Program-made: the position numbers and the translations under genes
Shown: in pieces, positions 40,073 to 46,324 of the stretch
Position numbering within the stretch: position 1 is the stretch's first letter
Layout: every line of letters starts with the position of its first letter
The notes under the pieces: generated by a model
Told to the model about the DNA's origin: nothing
What the model saw: only the letters and a program-made list of their open reading frames with translations
Databases searched by the model: none
NCBI RefSeq assembly: GCF_018494085.1
Contig: NZ_JABBFP010000002.1
Location: 186,001 to 250,000, forward strand
From: Rosenbergiella collisarenosi
GTDB lineage: Bacteria; Pseudomonadota; Gammaproteobacteria; Enterobacterales; Enterobacteriaceae
DNA length: 64,000 nt
Direction: 5' to 3'

Positions 40073-40392
40073 TATGCTGCCCCTTGAAAGTCTTTTCTGT
40101 GGTCGTAAATCTCAAATGCACGCTCAGCGATAACACGCGACTCAACCATGTCATAAAGTGATTCAGTCCCTTTGCACTGAGCATCCATGTCGTAATCTTG
40201 CAAGTATTGGACGGCCCGCTTGGTGTTGTCTGTTTCGTTTAACTTGATGAGTAACTCAAAGATGGGGTTTGACTTGATAGATGCTAATACTTCGCCGGTA
40301 CGTTGCTTAATTAATTCGTTCTCTAGCTCATTGGAGCCTGAACGCAGGGTTTCGACAATCTGCTTTAGCTCTCTTACATCCTGAATGTTCAT
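40072..40392 (-). CDS. Phage hypothetical protein (106 aa)
   Basis: This is a helical protein of unknown function starting MNIQDVRELKQIVETL. The start at 40392 has GGAGG 5 nt upstream and overlaps the stop of the 39-residue gene before it (ATGA). Position next to bet suggests a role with recombination or host interference, but that is only positional. Confidence 0.68.
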   Translation of the reverse strand: MNIQDVRELKQIVETLRSGSNELENELIKQRTGEVLASIKSNPIFELLIKLNETDNTKRAVQYLQDYDMDAQCKGTESLYDMVESRVIAERAFEIYDHRKDFQGAA

Positions 40393-40508
40393 TTTGACCT
40401 CCAGAAATCTTTGATGATTAACGCGCAACCAGACAGTGAACGCGGATAAACTCGGAACTCACCACTGCGAAAAATTGTTATCTTTTGACGTTCTAGTGAA
40501 ATTCTCAT
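40389..40508 (-). CDS. Small phage protein (39 aa)
   Basis: This is a short basic protein, MRISLERQKITIFRSGEFR to ALIIKDFWRSK. Both its start and stop overlap neighbouring genes as ATGA, which is the main evidence that it is translated. Function is unknown; lambda kil and cIII are small genes at a comparable place, but no similarity was recognised. Confidence 0.6.
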   Translation of the reverse strand: MRISLERQKITIFRSGEFRVYPRSLSGCALIIKDFWRSK

Positions 40509-40630
40509 GCATAAGCCTCCGGTCTGGCCGCATCGTTAACGAACTGCTGAATGCGGTCTAATTGAGTGGTGTAGAAAGATTTGAATAGGGTGGTAGCAGC
40601 GCCAATGACGCCGCCGATGAACGTTTTCAT
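40505..40630 (-). CDS. Small phage protein (41 aa)
   Basis: The product reads MKTFIGGVIGAATTLFKSFY followed by TTQLDRIQQFVNDAARPEAYA. The N-terminal half is a short amphipathic or membrane-prone helix. GGAG lies about 9 nt before ATG 40630, and its stop overlaps the next start as ATGA. Function is unknown. Confidence 0.62.
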   Translation of the reverse strand: MKTFIGGVIGAATTLFKSFYTTQLDRIQQFVNDAARPEAYA

Positions 40631-40649
40631 TGGCGATACTCCGATGTGA

Positions 40650-41684
40650 TTAGTAGGTGATTGATACTGATGAAACATGACCTTTAGCGATTGCTCTGAT
40701 ACAGGCTTGTGCACATTCTTCTGTGAGGCCGGCATTGATAAGGTCGGCGACTGCTGCTGCATTAATCTGGCGCTTATGCTCATGATTTGCCGCGCGCGCT
40801 TCGGCTTCATCCTTAATACGCTTCTCTTCCGCTAAGCGTCTTTGCTCAGCCTCTTGAGCCTTACGGCGCTCTGCTTCGATAGCTTCCTGCTTCTCACGCT
40901 CGGCCTTTTCTTTGGCTTCACGGGCTAGTCGTTCGCTGCGTTCTTGCTGCTCTTTGGCTTCACGCTCAGCGCGCTCTTTAGCTTCTTTAGCCTGACGCTC
41001 TGCACGTTCTTTCTCAGCGATGCGGTCACGCTCAGCTTGATCAGCCTTAGCCTTTAGTTCAGCTTCGCGGCGGGCTGACTCTTCACGCTCACGCTGTGCC
41101 TTTTCTTCTGCCTCACGCTTAGCACGCTCTTCTGCTTCGCGGGAGATACGCTGTTCATTCTCAATACGTTGCTGCTCAGCGATGCGGGCTGCTTCTGCTC
41201 GGTCACGGTCAATTTTCTCGTTCATGAGTAGGGCGATTTCGTGGTCTGACTCGATGCGCTCAGCCAGTGCCTTATCAAAAGCTGCATTCATTTCCAAAGC
41301 TTCGGCATGGTCGGCATTTAACTTCTCAATTTCTGCCAGCCGGTCTTGTTCATCCTGCCAATCGGAACGTATTTTAAGCACTTCATCCCGCATACCGTCA
41401 CATTCATCGACAAAGCGTTTAAGCTCTTTCTCTGCTGGCCTTACCGCTTCCTTGAGGTGCTTTAGATAAGCTCGACCCGGTTTTTCGATTGCTGTCTTAC
41501 TGCGACTGATTGCTTGAGCTAGTGAGCCAATACGGTCACGGCCTTTCTTGGTGGTAACGTCTGGAACCTCTTTTGCCATCTCACGAATAGTTGCCAGATA
41601 AGCATCAAGGCCATTTTCAACGTACAGTGCCGGAGCCTGCTCAGGTTTAATCTCCAGCACTGCCAAATCTGTAGTTTCTGTCAT
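40650..41684 (-). CDS. Coiled-coil phage protein rich in Arg/Glu/Ala
   Basis: This 344-residue protein has a conserved N-terminal part (about 1-150; DAYLATIREMAKEVPDVTTK, GSLAQAISRSKTAIEKPG). A long charged single helix or coiled coil follows (about 150-300) with repeated E-R-A-E-R-E and K-A-E-R blocks, and then a small C-terminal domain (NAAAVADLINAGLTEECAQ). AGGAG precedes ATG 41684, so the upstream ATGs are rejected. It is commonly encoded near exo/bet in prophages; function unknown. Confidence 0.78.
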   Translation of the reverse strand: MTETTDLAVLEIKPEQAPALYVENGLDAYLATIREMAKEVPDVTTKKGRDRIGSLAQAISRSKTAIEKPGRAYLKHLKEAVRPAEKELKRFVDECDGMRDEVLKIRSDWQDEQDRLAEIEKLNADHAEALEMNAAFDKALAERIESDHEIALLMNEKIDRDRAEAARIAEQQRIENEQRISREAEERAKREAEEKAQREREESARREAELKAKADQAERDRIAEKERAERQAKEAKERAEREAKEQQERSERLAREAKEKAEREKQEAIEAERRKAQEAEQRRLAEEKRIKDEAEARAANHEHKRQINAAAVADLINAGLTEECAQACIRAIAKGHVSSVSITY

Positions 41685-41747
41685 GTCACTCTCCTGAATG
41701 TTTGTCATATAACCGCCCACTCATTGAATAGGCGCTGATATGAGGAA

Positions 41748-41770
41748 ATAAAAAACCCACCGAAGTGGGC
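41748..41770 (-). terminator. Intrinsic terminator in the early left operon
   Basis: On the minus strand CCCAC-TTCG-GGTGG-type stem (CCCAC/GTGGG with UUCG loop) is followed by six T residues. It begins at the stop codon of the small membrane protein gene. Confidence 0.78.
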
Positions 41771-41922
41771 TATAAGTTCTTTTTGATGACTGGCAGCAGA
41801 ATGGCTATGACCCCAGCAACAAGTACGCCATCGGCTAGGATGGACATCATCTTGCTAGTGAAATCTACAGCTACAACCAGAAATAACAGGACGGCAGCTA
41901 GTGCCCATCGCAATTTAAGCAT
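41770..41922 (-). CDS. Small phage membrane protein (50 aa)
   Basis: This 50-residue protein has two hydrophobic helices: LRWALAAVLLFLVVAVDF and ILADGVLVAGVIAILLPVI. It starts inside the stop of the TerB-like gene (TAATG), so it is translationally coupled to it. The pairing of a TerB-like protein with a tiny membrane protein may be functional. No family recognised. Confidence 0.65.
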   Translation of the reverse strand: MLKLRWALAAVLLFLVVAVDFTSKMMSILADGVLVAGVIAILLPVIKKNL

Positions 41923-42347
41923 TACAGGTATTGGTCGAGTGGAAGTTGTAGCGCCTGAGCAATCTTCTTCAGTGCCACTTCTTCTTCTGGTGAAATGCCA
42001 TCATTGTCAGCAATATCTAAGCAAAGGCAGAGGACATCTACCGCATCGCTTGTTCCTGCTACATCAGCAAGTTCACGAAGCGCTTGAGCATTTGCAGAAC
42101 GAGGTGATGCTTCGTAACGAGCGCGGATATTGCTACTCATTTGGGCAATCTCTCCAGCGAAAGGAGCGAAAGCAGGGAGGGCGGAGATGGTCTTCTCGAG
42201 TACAGCGATTTCTTTCGAGTCGCAGTTACCATCTGCATAGGCGATAGAGTAAGCGCCCCACACGGTGGCCTCTACTGCGTCACGATTCTCCATCTTCTTA
42301 ACTTCAACGACAGCTTTACGGGTTTTCTTCTTTAGTAATCCAAACAT
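41922..42347 (-). CDS. TerB-like phage protein
   Basis: This 141-residue helical protein resembles TerB: VWGAYSIAYADGNCDSKEIAVLEKTI and CLDIADNDGISPEEEVALKKIAQAL are two acidic helix-loop segments of the metal-binding TerB fold. TerB proteins in phages are linked to host-takeover or superinfection effects in a general way; a specific role here is unproven. Confidence 0.78.
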   Translation of the reverse strand: MFGLLKKKTRKAVVEVKKMENRDAVEATVWGAYSIAYADGNCDSKEIAVLEKTISALPAFAPFAGEIAQMSSNIRARYEASPRSANAQALRELADVAGTSDAVDVLCLCLDIADNDGISPEEEVALKKIAQALQLPLDQYL

Positions 42348-42421
42348 AGTTTTATCTCTCTTTAGGTTAGTAACTCAGGGAAGCCAGTAGAATTAACAGG
42401 CTTTCATTAGTCACCGCGCAT

Positions 42422-42445
42422 AAAAAAGCCCTTCGATTGAAGGGC
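42422..42445 (-). terminator. Intrinsic terminator in the early left operon
   Basis: On the minus strand GCCCTTC-AATC-GAAGGGC is followed by six T residues. The 170-bp gap 42348-42517 holds nothing else recognisable. Confidence 0.82.
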
Positions 42446-42517
42446 GAAGACTTCTCAAATTTAATCAGAACAGGTTATCCTCATATCCTGTTCATAGGGC
42501 AGTATTACCCACATAGC

Positions 42518-42709
42518 TCACTTACATATTTTAAACTTCGCAACCATTCCGCAATCACTATTAACCACTGATAAATTTTGAAGTTCCCAAGGCTCAGAAG
42601 TATCTCCGTCCTCACCAACAACAGTCTTGAAACCAGTTGATGCTGTATAGATTTTACCTTCGACAAATGCAGAGTTAACTGCTGATTTAACACACATTAG
42701 ACTAGCCAT
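42518..42709 (-). CDS. Phage hypothetical protein (63 aa)
   Basis: This 63-residue protein starts MASLMCVKSAVNSAFVEGK and ends MVAKFKICK, beta-rich by appearance with three cysteines. AGGAGG stands 6 nt before the ATG. No family recognised. Confidence 0.65.
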   Translation of the reverse strand: MASLMCVKSAVNSAFVEGKIYTASTGFKTVVGEDGDTSEPWELQNLSVVNSDCGMVAKFKICK

Positions 42710-42759
42710 GATGATCCTCCTGTTATTGGCGTATATTAACTTAAATGAGCTATAGGGGG

Positions 42760-43116
42760 TTACTCAGTAGGGTGTGGCGGCAATGGAATCCAGTAAATGG
42801 CCTGATTCATATTTATCCCCGTTCCATCGTGAGTATCCAGATATTGAACGTTTACAAAACCTGCAATGTGATCCCCATGCTTATTGATTATCACTACATC
42901 GATTTCATCATCAGGCATCCGATCACTACATTTAACCCACTTCGATTCCAATTCAACGGTAGGAACAGTGACCCCAAATAATTCAGCAAGCGCCTTGTAA
43001 TTAAGTTCCGCATGATATCGACCCTTGCACTTAACAAGCTTCTCCGCAGCTCTTGCAATGTCTGCGTTTTTCGATGCCTGGGAAAAATGCTCTTTGATTG
43101 ACTGCTCTAAAATCAT
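42760..43116 (-). CDS. DUF551-containing phage protein, second copy
   Basis: This 118-residue protein has a helical N-terminus (about 1-55) and a C-terminal DUF551 domain: WVKCSDRMPDDEIDVVIINK to IYWIPLPPHP. The true start is ATG 43116, which overlaps the upstream stop as TGATG. It is the second DUF551 protein of this operon; the two share only the C-terminal module. Confidence 0.78.
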   Translation of the reverse strand: MILEQSIKEHFSQASKNADIARAAEKLVKCKGRYHAELNYKALAELFGVTVPTVELESKWVKCSDRMPDDEIDVVIINKHGDHIAGFVNVQYLDTHDGTGINMNQAIYWIPLPPHPTE

Positions 43117-43232
43117 CACCAACCCCCGTTAAAATAACTAATCACGCCCCAAGCAAGCATACCGATAACCGTTGACCAGAACGCCACAAGTGCCGCCATC
43201 AAAATCATGTAAACCTTTTGGTTGTACGTCAT
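43116..43232 (-). CDS. Small phage membrane protein (38 aa)
   Basis: This 38-residue protein reads MTYNQKVYMILMAALVAFW then a hydrophobic stretch and ends YFNGGW, giving one long or two short membrane segments. Its stop overlaps the next gene's start (TGATG). No family recognised. Confidence 0.58.
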   Translation of the reverse strand: MTYNQKVYMILMAALVAFWSTVIGMLAWGVISYFNGGW

Positions 43233-43245
43233 TGCATCGTCCCCG

Positions 43246-43503
43246 TTAGCGTATCTGGTGGGCTTTTGCTATGAAGTCATCCGATAACGAATCAACAATC
43301 TCATGGGATAGAACTACATACTTGCCGTCTTGCATTCTGTATGCATAGCGAGTCTTTTTAATCAGAAGGTGTTCAGCTACGGACTTAACAGCCTGTTCAG
43401 TTACATCTTCTTTTTTACCAACCCACATTCCTTTTTCAGTATTTAACGTTCCCTGAAAAATCTGGCCGGTGAGTGGGCTTGCACCCATAGTTTTAATCTT
43501 CAT
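43246..43503 (-). CDS. DUF7446-type phage protein
   Basis: This 85-residue protein has the pattern GASPLTGQIFQGTLN, GKKEDVTEQAVKSVAEHLL, seen in a small phage family of unknown function. GGGAG precedes the ATG. A terminator-like hairpin lies just upstream. Confidence 0.72.
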   Translation of the reverse strand: MKIKTMGASPLTGQIFQGTLNTEKGMWVGKKEDVTEQAVKSVAEHLLIKKTRYAYRMQDGKYVVLSHEIVDSLSDDFIAKAHQIR

Positions 43504-43516
43504 GATTTACTCCCAT

Positions 43517-43540
43517 AAAAAAAGCCGCTCTAGGCGACTT
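43517..43540 (-). terminator. Terminator-like hairpin in the early left operon
   Basis: On the minus strand AGTCGC-CTAGA-GCGGCT is followed by seven T residues, between the DUF2528 gene and the next gene. Confidence 0.65.
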
Positions 43541-43607
43541 GTATCTATTCAATAAGCTATTCACTTTCTGTATTAACCCTTGTCTGGTAAGGGTAGGTTG
43601 TGAGTAG

Positions 43608-44003
43608 CTAGTTATTCACTGTCTTAGTAAAATCAGTAACCGTAGAAATCGTTATGTCGTCAGAATCGAACAATCCGTAAGTATCAATTCCAACTATTTT
43701 AATTCCGTGACTGCCGTTCATCGGAGGCCATCCCTCTACGCCGTAACCCTTATCCCAATCAAATGTCCGAATCAGGCCATCAATGCTAAGTCCTTGCTCG
43801 TAAGCCATGGGTATACAAACTTTAGCTAGCATCGTCAGCACAGCGTTCTTGTCGCAACCATGATTGCGCTTTCGGTAGTCTGCATCGCTCCAAAAATTAT
43901 TAATTTCTGCAAACCCGTTATCGTCGATTTTATCGCTATCTATCTCGACTATTAACTCTGCTTTCCAGTCATAGTCGATTTTATATTTATTCACGTTACC
44001 CAT
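43608..44003 (-). CDS. DUF2528 family phage protein
   Basis: This 131-residue protein shows the family pattern: EINNFWSDADYRKRNHGCD, AVLTMLAKVCIPMAYEQG, DGLIRTFDWDKGYGVEGWP and GSHGIKIVGIDTY. DUF2528 proteins are found in lambdoid early regions, function unknown. It directly follows the N gene with a 2-bp gap. Confidence 0.82.
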   Translation of the reverse strand: MGNVNKYKIDYDWKAELIVEIDSDKIDDNGFAEINNFWSDADYRKRNHGCDKNAVLTMLAKVCIPMAYEQGLSIDGLIRTFDWDKGYGVEGWPPMNGSHGIKIVGIDTYGLFDSDDITISTVTDFTKTVNN

Positions 44004-44005
44004 AC

Positions 44006-44260
44006 TTACCTCGCACTAACTGAAACTGATTTACGATGACCTGCGAAAAATATTCCGACTTCTGGCAGGCATTGGGAGCCTGGCTCACTGCTTCTATCTC
44101 TTAGCGTCAGAGTGCCGTTAAGAGCTTTACTGACTCGACCTGAGCAACCAGTCATAATCGACTCAATGCGTTGCTCTAATCGGCTCTCAGTGGCTAATTG
44201 TTCACGCTCTAACTTGCGGCGCTCAATACGGCGCTGCTTACAGCGTTTCTTTGCGTTCAT
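44006..44260 (-). CDS. N: Transcription antitermination protein N (P22 N-like)
   Basis: This is an 84-residue protein, first gene of the leftward operon. The N-terminus (NAKKRCKQRRIERRKLERE) is an arginine-rich motif like the boxB-binding peptide of lambdoid N proteins. The C-terminus (LPEVGIFFAGHRKSVSVSAR) matches, from memory, the end of P22 N (GVALYAAGHRKSKQITAR). N would bind nut RNA and let RNA polymerase pass the terminators found in both early operons. Confidence 0.82.
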   Translation of the reverse strand: MNAKKRCKQRRIERRKLEREQLATESRLEQRIESIMTGCSGRVSKALNGTLTLRDRSSEPGSQCLPEVGIFFAGHRKSVSVSAR

Positions 44261-44506
44261 GATTACCTCCGTAATTGGCTTTGGTGATAGTGGCCAGTCC
44301 TATTTCAATCCTGACGCTCTCGATAAGCTTCTCAGTCCAGCGGCTTTACCCGTTCCTTAGCTCCACTTATTCACTATCCCAGAGCCAACTACACTCTGGT
44401 GTACACCTCTCGGCATACCAACCTTATTTTTAAAGAAGCAGCCTGACTCTTGTCTGGCGCGGTAGGTAATCCGTTTACCGCATCGATGTTTCGTTTCGAT
44501 GTGCTT
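44261..44506 (-). other. Leader of the pL transcript
   Basis: This untranslated leader between pL and N should contain nutL. Minus-strand candidates are a hairpin GCCAGAC-AAGA-GTCAGGC (near 44439-44456) and a boxA-like GCTTCTTTAAAA just after it, but the order is reversed relative to lambda and the assignment is weak. A 19-codon frame starting near 44415 has no other support. Confidence 0.4.
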
Positions 44507-44548
44507 ATTTAAAACTATGGTTGTCATTATGTCAACAACAAAGGTTGT
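44507..44548 (-). promoter_or_regulatory. Leftward early promoter pL with two operator sites
   Basis: On the minus strand -35 TTGACA (44530-44535) and -10 TTAAAT (44507-44512) are 17 bp apart. Operator AAAACTATGGTTGT (44511-44524) covers the spacer and operator ACAACAAAGGTTGT (44535-44548) touches the -35. Both match the consensus ACAAC-N4-GTTGT found upstream of cro. Confidence 0.8.
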
Positions 44549-44610
44549 TTATTTCAGTTGTTTTTATGCGGTTAGGTTTTATTTGGTTGTTTTTGAATGG
44601 ATTTGGGGCG

Positions 44611-44634
44611 AAAAAAAATCCGCACAGTGGCGGA
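44611..44634 (-). terminator. Intrinsic terminator downstream of cI
   Basis: On the minus strand TCCGC-CACTGT-GCGGA is followed by eight T residues, 20 bp after the repressor stop. Confidence 0.82.
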
Positions 44635-44653
44635 CTTTTGTGATTTAGAGCAT

Positions 44654-45349
44654 TTAAAGTATGACTGAGTACCAGAATACCCGGCCTATAACCTCTATTT
44701 CTTGGCTGGGTACTTCTTGGTCAACGAACTCATCCTTGTTGAAACTACGTACGCTTATTTGATTATTAGGCATTTTGTAGAGCTGCTTAATTCTCTTCAG
44801 CCCACCATGATTGATAGCGTAAAGCTTCCCGTCGATGACTTTTTTATTATTGGTGTCTACTGCTACTGTCGTTCCGTCTGGTATAACTGGCTCCATGCTG
44901 TTCCCCGTGGCAGGGAAGCAGAGAACTCCAGAACCATCAGTATTTGCCCCGACTCTTCGCAATGTGGATTTAGAGAATCTGAGCATAAATCCATTGTGAT
45001 CGTCAGAGCCGTAAGTGCCGTCGCCACAAGCAAACTCTATATCTTTTAGAAAATGCACCTCAACCTCATCATCATCAAGAGGTGTGTTTTTATCCCAAGG
45101 TGAAACCTTACCCCATTTACTCTCATCAGGGATCGACTCGCCACCCTTATCCTCTCCGGTAGCAAGCCAAATTGATGGGACGCCAAGGGCAGCAGCAATC
45201 TGGCTAGTATAGGAGGATGAGGTAGCTATGCCTTTCTCAAGCTTCTGAATAGCAGCCTGTGATACGCCAACCATCTCGCCCAAAGCCTTTTGAGATAATC
45301 CTTTATTTTTCCGCGACTCGCGCAGACGTTCAGCAAAAGTAGTTTTCAT
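44654..45349 (-). CDS. cI: Prophage repressor CI (XRE HTH plus S24 peptidase)
   Basis: This is a lambda-type repressor of 231 residues. The N-terminal helix-turn-helix is LSQKALGEMVGVSQAAIQKLEKG (about 18-40). The C-terminal S24 peptidase has the Ala-Cys-Gly cleavage region at about 107-109 (FACGDG), nucleophile S151 (GNSMEPVIPDG) and the general-base lysine at about 185 (GGLKRIK). RecA-stimulated self-cleavage and hence SOS induction are expected. It is divergent from cro across the operator region. Confidence 0.93.
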   Translation of the reverse strand: MKTTFAERLRESRKNKGLSQKALGEMVGVSQAAIQKLEKGIATSSSYTSQIAAALGVPSIWLATGEDKGGESIPDESKWGKVSPWDKNTPLDDDEVEVHFLKDIEFACGDGTYGSDDHNGFMLRFSKSTLRRVGANTDGSGVLCFPATGNSMEPVIPDGTTVAVDTNNKKVIDGKLYAINHGGLKRIKQLYKMPNNQISVRSFNKDEFVDQEVPSQEIEVIGRVFWYSVIL

Positions 45350-45455
45350 ATTATGAACCTACAACGTAGGTTGTTTAAATTCAAACGAATATAGTTGTTG
45401 CAAATAAAACAACTAAAGTTTTATAATGACAACCATATTCACAATGGAGGTTGTT
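45350..45455. promoter_or_regulatory. Right operator region and promoter pR
   Basis: Three sites fit ACAAC-N4-GTTGT: ACAACGTAGGTTGT (45361-45374, perfect), ACAACTAAAGTTTT (45409-45422, one mismatch) and ACAATGGAGGTTGT (45441-45454, one mismatch, covering the cro ribosome site). pR has -35 TTGCAA (45398-45403), an 18-bp spacer holding the middle operator, and -10 TATAAT (45422-45427). The repressor-maintenance promoter must read leftward here but was not resolved. Confidence 0.8.
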
Positions 45456-45683
45456 ATGAACATCGTAATTAAAACCGCCATTGACCATGTAGGCTCCCAG
45501 AAAAAACTAGGTGATGCCTGTGGGGTTACTCAACAAGCGGTAGGTAAGTGGTTGAACGGAAAAACAAAGGTTTCTCCTGACAAGGTTCCTTTGATTGTCA
45601 AAGCCACTAAAGGTCTGGTTAAAAGTTACGAGCTTCGCCCAGACATGCCTCACTTGTTCAGAAAGCCACGGTCAGCGGCATAA
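45456..45683 (+). CDS. cro: Cro-like repressor (YdaS-type HTH)
   Basis: This 75-residue DNA-binding protein has the helix-turn-helix KKLGDACGVTQQAVGKWLNGKTKVSPDKV, of the YdaS/Cro type. GGAGG stands 5 nt before ATG 45456 and itself lies in the third operator. First gene of the rightward operon, opposite cI, so it should be the Cro antagonist. Confidence 0.88.
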   Translation: MNIVIKTAIDHVGSQKKLGDACGVTQQAVGKWLNGKTKVSPDKVPLIVKATKGLVKSYELRPDMPHLFRKPRSAA

Positions 45684-45697
45684 GTAATTAGTAGTTT

Positions 45698-45735
45698 CGC
45701 TCTTTAATAATCTGCGCCCCTGCCGAAATGTGGGG
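45698..45735 (+). promoter_or_regulatory. Putative nutR site
   Basis: CGCTCTTTA (45698-45706) followed by ATAAT is a close match to boxA. A short hairpin CCCC...GGGG (45717-45735) downstream could serve as boxB, although its 11-nt loop is unlike the canonical pentaloop. The placement between cro and cII is where lambda nutR lies. Confidence 0.55.
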
Positions 45736-45798
45736 AACCAATTCTAAGCATTCAGCTATTAGCTGATCGCTCAACTAAACACACAAGGATATTACCCA

Positions 45799-46134
45799 AT
45801 GGAACTAGCAAAAACACGCAACATGAATATCGATTTTATCAGTCGCCACCTGTTATCAGCAGCCCACCAGGCTCTCGTTAAGACCAAGCAAACAGTCATA
45901 GCAAAGATATTAGGTGTTGCCGATTCAACGGTTCTACGCAGAGCTGAGAAATATCCCGAGATGATGGAGCAGTTAGCTGCCTCAGGTGTTGAGGATTTCG
46001 TTATGAAGGGAGAAAAGAAGTTACCACTCGACCAGTATCGCTGGTTACTAACAGTGGCAATGGAATACTCGAAAATTCAGCTAGAGATTACCGGAAATGA
46101 AAACGCCCCGAGTGCTGGAACACTAGAGGCGTAA
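45799..46134 (+). CDS. cII: CII-like transcriptional activator
   Basis: This 111-residue protein has a helix-turn-helix KTKQTVIAKILGVADSTVLRRAEK that resembles phage CII. It sits between cro and the replication initiator gene. In lambda CII activates the establishment promoter for cI and int. An AAGGA precedes the ATG. The assignment rests mostly on position and HTH type. Confidence 0.72.
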   Translation: MELAKTRNMNIDFISRHLLSAAHQALVKTKQTVIAKILGVADSTVLRRAEKYPEMMEQLAASGVEDFVMKGEKKLPLDQYRWLLTVAMEYSKIQLEITGNENAPSAGTLEA

Positions 46135-46168
46135 GTGCGAATAACTGGAAGAATTCACAGGAGTAATT

Positions 46169-46324
46169 ATGACAAAAAAGCGTAGTAATTTCCAGCAAAA
46201 AGAGGAGCGTTACCAACCTGATCGCCCTGTAGGGCTGGTTGATGTAGCCGCCAACAATCGTGCATTTGCCGCACGGTTAATCGGAGAGTTTCGACTAGCT
46301 AAAGCAGGGGTAAGCAGAAAATGA
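46169..46324 (+). CDS. Small phage protein (51 aa)
   Basis: This basic 51-residue protein starts MTKKRSNFQQKEERYQP and continues with GLVDVAANNRAFAARLIGEF. CAGGAG lies 6 nt upstream, and the stop overlaps the initiator's start as ATGA. It would be made together with the replication initiator; function unknown. Confidence 0.65.
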   Translation: MTKKRSNFQQKEERYQPDRPVGLVDVAANNRAFAARLIGEFRLAKAGVSRK

